62,000 bases of DNA, taken from Chrysomallon squamiferum. Lineage: Eukaryota > Mollusca > Gastropoda > Neomphalida > Peltospiridae. A program made the translations under genes and the position numbers. Where the stretch lies: positions 11,643,288-11,705,287 of the forward strand of contig CM022673.1 in NCBI GenBank assembly GCA_012295275.1. Reading direction: 5' to 3'. Positions 27,333-39,912 of this stretch are shown here, piece after piece. Under the pieces are notes generated by a model. It was not told where the DNA came from and did not search any database. It saw only the letters and a list, made by a program, of their open reading frames with translations. The number at the start of each line of letters is the position of its first letter. The stretch's first letter is position 1.

Positions 27333-30300
27333 CTTTCATAAACTTTTCAGTTAATATTTTAGAATCCTCATCAAAGTATATCATGCATAAATATAAATGT
27401 TTCCTTTCAACATCTTTTAGCAGTAAAGATTTTTAAAAAAAAAAAAAACCTCAATAAAGATGTTTTACTTCAGTATATATTTTTGTTCAACATCTTTTTG
27501 CAGTTATCGACTCCAAGAAGAGGGGCATTCTGGGTCACAAAAGAAATAAAACTTGAAGAGAGCATTCTGCCAAAAGATCTACGTATGTGAGAGAGGAGAG
27601 CCAATCTCTGACAGCCGGTGTGAGCCATGAGGTGTATCATTCGACAGACAGCTTAGTTAAGCTCCGGCCACAATGGTAGACAAGTCACCAAACCACGATG
27701 ACTGTACATTTGTTTTGTATATAAAAATGATTCAGAGTTTTGCAGATCAAGAACAGCGCTGTGGATTTATGAAAATGGATACAACTCACAAAAATCTGGG
27801 AGATGAGTTTCCATGAGAGCTCCATTAAGATTGTAAGAAAAAGAATAAATTTAAAATTTATATTAGGATATTAAAATAACAACAACAACAATAATAATAA
27901 TATTAATAAAATTAATTTAAAAATTTGGTGAAAATTGGAAAGACCGAAGAAGTGAAATACAGGCCTAAAAGATGTGAAATAAGTAAAAAAAAAAAAAAAA
28001 AAAAATATTTTTAATGTTTATTTTTATTAAAACAAGATAAAGTAAAACTGCTACCTGCTATTACAAAAGTAGCCAGATGTCTAATAAACACAGCAATGAT
28101 TGAAAAAAGTGTGTCAGTGGCTTTCTGTTGAAGAAACAAATTTATACAGATTAACATCTACTGGATTACAACTGAAGGAATAAGAACTGGTCAACTTTTA
28201 TAGCCGTCTATTAATTCGTTTCAAAATGGAATTCAGATTTGGAGTATTCTTGTATACTCTGTTGTTGTTCAATGGGAAAAGTCTGGCAGTTGGAATACTG
28301 GGATCCATAGCTGACAGAGAAGAAAACTGTATTCTTAGTTTTGTTGTTCCAAGGGATAAAATAAAAAGCTCATGTGATATGGATAGGAGAGTGAAGCAGC
28401 ATTTGAATTCGATGGAAATCAAACTACACATGTACAAACAGCAAGTGATCGACCTACAGAATCAGCTGGAGAAGGAAAGAATGGTGAATTTCAACAAGTT
28501 CCAGGCACTGGAAGAGAAAATCAGTGCTTTCAATGCAAAAGAAAATTATCACATCTTAGAAGAGAAGTTAGAAAATCTTGAAACTAAATTACAAGAAGAA
28601 CCTGGTTTGATGATCAACACAAGAAGCAGTAAAGGTAAGACAGTAAGTCATAAAGAACTGAGCAAAGACAGTGATTATCGTAAAAACATGGTGGAGGTTA
28701 TCACACCTGTTGTGAGGGCTGAGGTGGAGAAATATTTAGAGAACTTTACACAGGAATTTGACAACACCATTAGAAATGATGCAAGTTATTATGATTTCAT
28801 GAACATGATACCACGAAATGACCAACAATATTCTGGCTCAAATTCAGATGATGAGTCAAGGAAAAATGGTTTTCCAGAGACAGAAGCAAGAAGCAAATCA
28901 GATAAACTGTGGAATGATTTTGACAAAATCCGCAAAAATACAAATACTGCTGGCAATGACATAGCAACCAAAGTTCGAATAATAGTGAAAAAATACAACT
29001 CAACAAAAACAACAAACATTTTACCAACTGCAAACAAAACTAATGAAAATTATACCATTATTAATACCACTCCAGTGATAGAAAATATCACTGTGTTTGA
29101 CAATGACAATTTCACAGTAAATGAGAATGCTTCAGAAGTGTATTCAACTGAAGATGACTTTATCAGTCCTGTAGAAGGAGGAGAAACCACTTCAGTTGTT
29201 ACAAATAACACAGACAACACAACAAAGGTCAACTTTACGCAAGCTCCCAAAAGCTCAGTTCCTAAAAGTGAAGATTCTGAACAACAGGAACAACAAGAAC
29301 AATATTTTGACAACATGGAACAACAGGATCAGTCAGTTGAGAACTCAATCAACACAGATCTCTTCACACAGGAGATTGAGAAACTGGTGAGAGATGAAGT
29401 GACAAAGATGCTTCATGCACAACTGGATGAAGTGGAGAGTCTGATGAAAAAACAGCAGATCTGGGTGGATGGTGTAGTGGATGGCCAGGACAAAGAACTG
29501 AAGACTCTGGCGGAAAGTCATTCCACTGACATCAAGGAAGTTGAGAACAAATTTGATGGGCTGCACCTGGAAATATCATCCATTACTCAGAGCATGCAAG
29601 AGTACTTTTTCATGGCTGAAAAGCTGCAAGATGTGCAAAATATGGTGGATGAAATAAAGACTAACCTGAGTTCATCACCAGTAATAAATAGTAACTATGT
29701 GGAACAGAAAATTGATGAACACAGTAAGATGATTAGAAAACTGGAACAACTCCATAGGATATTTCAGCAGACTGTTCAACACTACCGTAATGAAAGTAAA
29801 AATGGATATTCTGAAATAAAAGATAAGCTTTCAGCGGTATCGAACCAGTTTAAAGTAGCAAATGAAAGGATATTTCGAAATATCACTACAAACTTTGGCC
29901 AGAAGCTTCAAGACTACAAATCAAAGATTGAAAGACAGATAGAAGTAATAAACTCTACACTTCGTATCCTAGACAACAATTATGTCATCTTGAACCTTGA
30001 CCATAATGACCTAGAAAGACGTATGAAGAGCAGGACCAACAAACTGACACAAGATGTCGAATGGCTCAAATCAAAAATCGACAGGTTGCAGCAACAAAAT
30101 TCAAGATGGAAGCAGATACACAAAAATCTCGCAGACGACAATCACAACCTGCAGGTGAAAAACAATGAAACATTACAGGTACTTAAGAACATTCAGTTAG
30201 AGCTGAAGCTGAGTGCTAGTGATACATGGGTGGACTATAATTTTGTGTATGATACATCACAGACTGAGTGTTTTGGCAAACAGTACATAAAGAAAACAAC

Positions 30301-33300
30301 CTATAAACACAGTAGTATAGTGGGTGTGGTGCTGTGTACTAAAACACGATACAAGATTTTCCTCGCACGCAACCTGGATGATAAATTCTTGAATATTGGA
30401 GATTCTAACGGACTGGGAGAAGATCACTGTGAATTTATTGGAGCAGTGATAACCAATGGAATACATGTCAGCCGGCCAGCAATGTCCATGCAAAGCGTTC
30501 AAGGTAAATTACTGAATGTTTCAAATTCACAAACAATTATATTAAAACAGTAGTAGTATCAAAAACCATTTAAGTATTATTGTTAATCTATGACACAGAT
30601 AATTCTATACTAATCAATACTGTTACTAATGAATCAATAGAAACACCATAAATATTTTGTAATTATATCAATTAAAAACAAATACAGTTAATGTAATGAC
30701 ATCAAAAGTTTATAATAATATATATTAGTATGTATAATACACTTGATAGAATAACTTATTTAAATATAAACAAATAAATATGAAGAACAAAAAAAGACAT
30801 TAAAAATATATAAAAATAATAAATAAAAATGTTTAAGTTAATGAGTCATAAATTATCTGTATGTATTTTGCAATGTTATAAGTGACTGTCTTGCTGCATT
30901 TGTAAAATAACCTTAACTAATAATAAAGAATGACATGAATATACCTATTTAGCAGCAATTTCTGAAGGCCTTTATTTCCCTTTCATTTTCTTCTAGCTGA
31001 GATGTGTTATTTTATATAGAAACATTTATTAAAAAGTCAGCTTAGTAAAATTTTACCAGTGGTTTCTAAAATGATCTCTTTTTTTTTTTCTTATTTATTT
31101 ATTTATTTACAAGGTTTTCTACGAGACAACTGGGGAGAGGAACCAAAACTGACACTCCTCAACTTCATGCGACCTTCACCTGCCTGGTATGAGTGTGGAA
31201 TATCTATACCTTGAGTATCAGTTCTCAGATAAGATTTTGGCTAACATGAAAAGGTTTACAATGGAGAGGTTGTTCTGTAAACAAAATTTAACAGTTTCAA
31301 GCCAATGCAGTGTTAATTCATAGTGATGTCACACTATTATGCTAACTGTTGATAACTTTTTAAGTTAACTGTTTCAAGTCATAGTGATGTCACACTATTA
31401 TGCTAACTGTTGATAACTTTTTATGTTAACTGTTTCAAGTCATAGTGATGTCACACTATTATGCTAACTGTTGATAACTTTTTATGTTAACTGTTTCAAG
31501 TCATAGTGATGTCACATTATTATGCTAACTGTTGATAACTTTTTTATAGATTCTTTCAAGAAGGATTTTGCTAATGAAAAAAGTTAACTAAACATAGGAT
31601 GTCATACTAGTTATAAACATGGGCTAAACAATTTCAATTCAATTCAGTGATATTTCTGAACCATGTCATACCATAACTGTACAGTTTATGACTTTTTAAG
31701 AATCTGCTGTTTTCTGGAGTATCCTGGATGCAAAACTTATAAAGATGAGATAAATAATTTCAAAGTTAATACTATAGTATTTCAAAGTGATTACACAATC
31801 TTGTGTTGACTACAAACCTTTTCTTTTTAATGAAACTACTATCAGTTACTGTGAAAATTATTAACAATGGTTATTTCTATTCAAATTAACACATATGTTT
31901 CACAGTAGTGATATCATAATACCAAACTAAGATACATTTTTTTTAATGACTGCACAATCATTTACTGTGATATTGTTTCACAGTGGTCTATCATATTAAA
32001 GTTATTACAATAATACTCTGTAATAGTGATGTCACAAGCATTGTAGTAACTACAGATGCATTTTTAATGAAGGCACTATCTCTTACAGTAAAATATTTTA
32101 ACACTGATTCACAATATTCCATTTAATACAATGTTGCTTCATGGTATTGATGCCACAAGTCTGTGTTAACTTTAGAAACCTTTTTTTTTTTTTTTTTAAT
32201 GAATCTACAATGACTATGAAAATTATTAGCACTGGTTAACCATATTCAGTTTAATACATTATATCTTCTTAGTAATAACCCAATATTATAAACTATAGAT
32301 ATATTTCTGCATGTTGTTTTTTTCAATGAATCTACAATGATTTACTGTGAAAAATGATTAATTATGGTTAACTGTATTCAACATAATACAGTGTAACTGA
32401 GTGTTAGTATAAAGTGTTAATTTCTGCTCTTAAAAAGTGAATCAACAGTCACCAAGTGTAAGAAATGTTCACAGTTGTTAAGGATATTCAAGGTAATACC
32501 ATACTGTTTAATAGTCACAATATATAATTTTTTTTTTTTTTTTTTTTTTTTTTTATCTACAGTGACTTGGTGTGAAAGTAACAATTAAAAATGACAAGTT
32601 ATTACATTGTTGCTTCATAGTGACATTATACCATTGTAGCTGTCAATCTCCAGCTGTGTGGTGTAGATGAGTTGTGAAATTATAATTAATATCTTTATCA
32701 CAATATTACTTCATGATAAAGAATATTTTTCATGAATCTACAAAAATATAATTACGTGAAAACTGTGAAATGTGAACATAACAAAAAACTGTGAAATAAA
32801 AATAAAAGAAGGAAAACAAACAACAAATTATATAAAAAAAAAACTCACAGGAGGATATAAAAAACAAAGAAAAAAAGGAATAACATACAAAAATATATAT
32901 ATAATTTGTGAAAAATTTAGGAAAAAAAAAAAAAAAGTACAAATTAAAAACTACAAAATAACTCCTCCAAAGATCCTCATTTACCACTCTTCTCCAAAGT
33001 GTACCTAATAACTGAGAACTGAAATGGTGCATTTAATTACTGTTATTAATACACCATCTTTGCATCTGCAATCATATGTAAATGAGATAATTTAAGTAGC
33101 TTTATCTGTATTCTGAACCAAATTACCCTTAGATTTTTGTCAGCTCAAGGATAAAATAAGTAAACAGAAGTGAAAGAATTTTGACAACTGGTATTTTTTA
33201 TTTATTTATCTTTTTAAAACTCTGAAACAAATTTAAAAGAAAAGGAAAAGAAAAAAAAAAAAAAAGCAGAAGATAACACAAATTTTTTAATTAAAATAAA

Positions 33301-35407
33301 GAAAAAAGTCAAACAAAAAAAAAAAGATGGAAGAAAAAAAAAAAAAGTAACATTTGAAAAAAAAATAATATGAAACAAATTTAACAGGAAAAAGAAAATC
33401 AAAACAGCAAGAACTAAACTCCCAAAAAACAAAACTGAAGATAACACAGGAAAAATGTTAATTAAAATAATGAGTAAACAGAAAAAAAAAGAGAGAGAAA
33501 GAAATAAATATTTAAAAAAAAAAAGGTAAGCAATAACTTAGATAATTTTTGCCAACCTGTGTAATGAAACACTTGTAAAGGTGGCTACAGGATCTTGCAA
33601 GGTAATGATAACTATAAAGCAAGATGTCAAAGTGCCAAGAACGGTAGCGAGTAATTGAACATTCTCTGAGATGGAACATTTGTAGAACGTTCTAGCATGT
33701 ACTGATCAGTTACTTGTGGCTTTCTGTGAAGTGACAGCTTGAGTGTTTACACGACAGAACTGTTAACACTGCTAGATATCAAACAATTTCCAGCCACTGT
33801 TTGTATCACACATCAGACAGAAATAAAGATTCTGATCCTATCTTTTCTTCTTCTTTATGTTTTTATTTTTGTTTTAGTTTTTTGCTTTACTGAAATACTT
33901 TTAGGTTAAAATGTTTTAATGTCTGAAGGTGTTAATAAGTCTCTCTCTCATTCTTTCTTTTTTCAATTTTTCTCTTTCAATCTAACATCTAGTCATACCA
34001 TATTACACCCTTTTTTTTATCTGCACTATAATACATTCTTTTTGCCTGTAAACGACTCTTTGTTTCATACATCTCTTTCTTCCAGTCTCTCTGTCTGTTT
34101 GTCTCTCTCTCTCAAATATCTTCTTTTTCTCTTGAATCTTTCATTTCCTCTTTAACACACACACTTAGCTGCTCCTTTACTTATGCCTTCAATACTCTTA
34201 ATTTTTCCTTTCTGTTTATTTTAAAATTAATGAAAAACAACACACAATATTAATAAACTTGAACAACAGATATCTTTAAATTTCTGATGACAATTTAGCT
34301 TTTGCTGTGATTCAGCAGCCATACTGGAATAATTGGTAAAAGAATATTTCAGAAGCTGTGTGTAATAAATATCACTGACAAATCAAGATAAACAAAAACA
34401 GTAGAAAATAATTAAAACTTTAAGAAAAAGGGCAACTGCTGAAGACACAGCTGACTGCTAGTCTGTCATGGTAGAACTGGCTTTATTACAGAAACCCATC
34501 TTTATTATGTAACATTACCTATCTTTTCAATATATACTTTAATGTTTTATATTTTTAAATTTTTTATTTTTTATTTATTATTATTATTTTTTATATATAA
34601 AAAGAGGAAAAGAAAACATATTCAAAGAATTTCTGAAGTTAGTGTGGAGCTGTCATATAGTAATAATTAGTTATGATTTATTATGATATTGTTATATTAT
34701 TTTTGCACATTAAAAACAGTTATTCAAATTATTATATGTACATGTAATGGGTTAAAAACACTGAAATAATAAATAAATAAATAAATAAATAAATAAAAAC
34801 TCTGTAAGTTATGTCACAAACACAGACAAATCCCCTCCATACACATTACAACAAAATGTTTTTTTTTCTTGAAAACAATCAAAGCAATGACATATATCCA
34901 TTTTATGAAATTATTAAAAAGGGTTCTTTTTTAACTTTTTAAAAAATTAAAACATTTATTTTACACTAACAGACATACACCTACACACAAAAACCTACAT
35001 ACATCACTACATCCACCTACACACATTCACAAAAACAAAAAATGGTAATGGATGCATAATTTCAGAAAAGAGGCTTGGTCATATGTGTTGCATATAAACT
35101 TATTTTGACAAACTTGAGTATTATTCTTTTTTTTCTTCCAGATACTCCATACATAATGAACTGCAGGTGTATTTTGTTGTTTTAACCTCTAGACTGTGTT
35201 GCACATATGCATTTGTAAAACAAACAGGGAGTGGGTGTCAAACAGTGATGGGTGGTCTGATTAAGACATTTTACTGTGCAGAACTACATAAAAAAAAAAA
35301 AAAAAAAAAAAAAACCCCAGAAGATGAATAATAAACTTCCAAATTATTTTTGAAATAATTCTTAAAAAAAAAAAAAAAAAATTTTTTAAAGCAATAAAAA
35401 AAGCAAG

Positions 35408-35484
<77 letters not shown>

Positions 35485-36280
35485 AAAAAAAATAAAATAA
35501 AATAAAACAAAACTGCTTTAAATTATATATCTAGGGTTATATTTCAGGAGTGATATATATACTAACAGATTATGGCTTGGAGATCAGGCATCAAACCTTC
35601 TCAGTGTCACATAAAATTATTTTCGCTGCAACCAGTACTCTCTAACAAACTATCAAAATCAGTCACAAGTAATTTCCAGTCTAAATGAAGGTACATATAA
35701 AATATTCCATCCTGCTAATGGTTTACATCATACAGCCTATGAAACAGAATTTATTACTGAACTGTAATTCAATCATTAAACAAAACAAATTGAATTTTTA
35801 CTTTAGAATCACTTAGAGAGGCTGATCTCACAACTGACTGCTTGTCAAGTATGTTATTAACAGGTGATCTACATCATTTTTGAATTAAATGTATCAAAAT
35901 CCACATTTGTGACAGCTGTATAAAATGACCTTTAATCATCAGCATTTTCAGAATTTCAGAATTTTTCTTTCTTCAGAACTGTTTATTTGATTTAAAGTAA
36001 AGTATTTCCACAATAAACATAACTTTAAGGGAAGAGAGATTCAGGGACTGGTACATTATTAATTTGGTTTGCAGGAGAACAACAGAGTCTACTGTGAAAT
36101 ATAAAAGCAAAATGCACCAAACAAAGTTTATTTATTTTTGTGGAAAGGAACAAATCCAGTGTAAGCTGCAGGCCCTTTATCTGAAGAGTTTTCCAGACAT
36201 TTCTGCCTTTGTTATGATAAATTAGTGAAGCGTTTTTTTTCAGAATTTATTTATTATTATTATTAACATTATTATTTTTG

Positions 36281-36313
<33 letters not shown>

Positions 36314-39300
36314 TGTTATTATTATTATTATTATTTTATAATGTAAATGATGCTATGAATGGGCAAGATGCAGAAATACTAAGAAAAAGCTGAAATATTT
36401 CCTGGAAACCAGGAAGTTACTTTCATCTTTATTCTAAACACTTTGTTCCTAAATGCACAGGAAATACTCAGCCAAAGTCACACACACCCACTGTGAAGAT
36501 ACAAATAAATGGGTTTCAAGATAAGCAGTGATATAAGTGTGTAATGATTCTCAAGGACACACGAGTCTCTGAATCAGCTAGTACAAACACAACTGTATAT
36601 ACACACAACTAAACATCTGCCATGAAGTTTAAGTCAGAAATGACTAACATAGAGACTGTTTAGCCTTTTTTCCTGCTGCTAAATTTCATCTTCTTTTTTA
36701 ATCTTTATTTATTTTTTATTTGTGCTTTTTTTTTTTTTTTTTAATTTCTTTTCTTTATTTTCTTTCTGATTAAATCCAAATGTTCCATTATAGGGCAAGC
36801 CCAAGGAATTTTTTCAGATTATATGGTCAATTTAAAAAATCAAATAAAAATAAATGGTATGGAATAATAGTCATAGACAATAAAACAGATAAAAAATAAA
36901 AAGGATGAGTGATTGCTCTGGTTACACCTCTTTTCTTAAAACTTCTCATTTTCCATCAGTCTGTCTGACTCATTGAAATCATTTAAAAAAATTTAAATCA
37001 ACATTGTAATAACATATTTAGTATTATCTGTACCTGTTTTTGTTTATAACGATGAAAACAGCTAGAACATAAACTAATTAATAAATGCACATGATGACTG
37101 ATGTATCAGCATTTGATAGCAAGAAGCTTTCTTAACAACTACAATAAATTAAATCAGACAGCTCAGAAAGGATCTCTTGCCAATAGCTGTTTATGAATAA
37201 TATCATGTATTAAAGCCATTAGAATCTAGTTACGTCTCAGCACTTACCTTATCAAGAAACCAGCCTGGTCCAAAGCCTGAATTGTTATGTCCAACACGAA
37301 TCCTCTCCAGACGCCCAAGCTGAGGACATTCGAGGTTGAATTCATCACATCTGAATTTTTTAATATTGTAATATTTAACAATGTAGTGTATATTGTATTA
37401 TATACAGTATATTTAGCATAAGTGCATCACATAAGAATCATGTATTATATTTACCACATGTTTATGTCACATTTATATAATACATTTATCATGTATGTCA
37501 TATTTATCATATGCACGTATCACATTTTCAGTATGTGTGTCATATGCTACATCTATCACTTTCATATTACGTATTACATTTCTATCACATGTTACATTTA
37601 TTACATATCCCATATAATATTTTTATTAGATCAGTCATGTACATTTCACATATGTTCAACAATATATACAAAATATAATTAAAAACATATGTATTAAATA
37701 AAGATACAAAGAGAAATATATAAAATAAATAAATAAAGGAAAACTGACAGATTTAATTTCTGAATGGTTTACTCATTCTTCCTTGATTATCTTTGAGTAA
37801 ACTACTGTCAAACAGTGAGTACAACACACACAAACCCAGAAGAAATTATAAAATAAAATAAAGTAAAAAATAACCCAGAAACACATTTAAAAAAAAAATA
37901 ATAATAATAAAATGAAATAAAAAAAATATTAAAAAATAAAATTATAAAAAAATTTAAAAAAAAGAAGAATAACACTTACTTTCCACGTTGAAAGTTCTTC
38001 TTTGATGAATGTAAAAAGCGTTCACCAGATTCACCATTTTCTCCAAACAATGTTATGTAGACTCTAGCATCAGTCCCAGCACCAGACACATTACCAGTGT
38101 ACACAGTCACCTTGTAATTAGTACCTGCACAATTTATTTTAAATTAGTTAAATATATTTATTAATAAACATTACCAGTGTACACGGTACCTTGTAATTAG
38201 TACCTGAACAATTTATTTTATATCAGTTAAATAAATTTATTGATCAACCATGGTTTACAGTCATTTTCTTTTGGAATTATTTCTCACTGCAACCAATGCT
38301 TCCTTATTAGTGAATCATTAGGTACGTGTTTCTGTTTGTCTGTCTGTTCTGCTTCTTTTAATTATATAATATTTAAATTAATTATATAATATATATAAAT
38401 TAATTATATAATACATTTAAATTAATTATATAATATACTTTTAAATTAATTAAATTCAGTTATTTGAATATACTTCAATCTCCTACTGGTTATTCCTACC
38501 CATGGCTCAAAGACAATGCATCAAAGACCATATTAAGTGCCTTCTTGCCTTGCTGGAAATTAGTGAAATAGACTAGGATGTCAGAAAGAAATCTTAAACT
38601 TGTATCTGTGTGCCCATACAAAGATCAGAAAGCAAAACCCATGATGTTTCTGTGTGTGTGCAGAGCAATGGCTAGACAGCAGAGTAGTCTGAAGGCTACA
38701 TTAAGAAGTATTTATTTTAATATATGCCAATTGTTATGCAAGTAAAATAATTTAGCCATAAAAGTTAAAAATATTAACAAATTTACCTTTATGAAAAGAA
38801 AGAGGATCTCTGCTGCCAATAAGATCACGACAAATGGCATGATCACCTTCATCCCTTGCCAACCACTGGCCACAAGGAAAGAAATATTTCCATTTTGGAT
38901 TTTTCAAATCTGTTACTACAACCTGAAATTAGAAAATGATGAACTTGCAATTCAAGTCTTTTAGTAAATATATATCAAATGAGATTCAGAGATAACATTT
39001 CTGGTAGAAATAGAACAGCTAACAATAAATGCACACAAACCGAAAATAATAAAATAAACAAAGAAGTAATGGTTTAAAATTTTATAAAATTGTTAAACTA
39101 ATATTAACATTAGAAAAAAAAAGAACTGAATGAAAAAACATTTACCTAATAAAGTTTAAAATCAAGACTTTAAAATAGAAAATAAAATTTCGAATTCTAG
39201 ATTATAACTTTTTTTTAAAGAGTAACAAAATCCATAATTTAAAACAATAGACAATTTTATGAAATAAATAAAAAATTTAAAATTACAAAAATTACAACAT

Positions 39301-39863
39301 TTTAAAAGAATAAAAACTAAGATTATAAACTCACCCTTTCGACATACCAGCCAGAAGCAATTCCTGTATTGTCGTGTTCCAGTCGTAACTTAGTCATTGG
39401 TCCAACACAATTAGCGTGAACTACAAAAATATCTGATGAGCCTTTGTTAAATGTTGTCTTGGTATTGTTTCGAAGGTGTATTTTATGTGTCACAGCAGTT
39501 TTACCAAACAAGGTCATAAAGACATTGGCGTTAGTTCCAGCATTGAGTTTATCACCAGTGACAACCACAACTTCATAGTCTGTGAAGATAAAAATAAGCA
39601 TGAATTAATAATTTAATATTTATATTATCTTTTGTTGACTAATTTTATCATATTTTCCAAAAAGTAAAATCATTTCATGATAGATTTGAGGTTATTATAT
39701 GACATTATCATATTCATAATACATTTTTTTTTTAAATAATTTAATATTTCAAAAACCTTTATGATTATTGACTAATTATCTTGTATTTTTTCTAAATATT
39801 AAAAATGATTTTATGATGGATTCAAGATTATTACAAGATACTATCATATTCATATTAAAGCTA

Positions 39864-39912
<49 letters not shown>

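Larger units (their letters stand above)
22944..37247 (-). other. LOXHD1: Giant LOXHD1 intron, 14.3 kb, splitting PLAT 2
   Basis: This is five times longer than any other intron here. The flanking exons join in phase 0 and the domain reads continuously across it, so no LOXHD1 exon is missing. It hosts the antisense nested gene (28226-31214), its flanking satellites, a foldback (26184), a SINE head (25600) and A-rich tracts. In 34200-37247 I see only AT-rich sequence and microsatellites. Confidence 0.9.

Noticed and set aside
22944-37247. Missing LOXHD1 exon or a second LOXHD1 gene in the giant intron
   Set aside because: The phases and the PLAT 2 sequence join directly from 37248 to 22943, and no PLAT motif was found in between.
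37422-37682. 86-residue plus-strand ORF
   Set aside because: Tyr/Ile/His-rich readout of degenerate CATAT-type sequence in a LOXHD1 intron.
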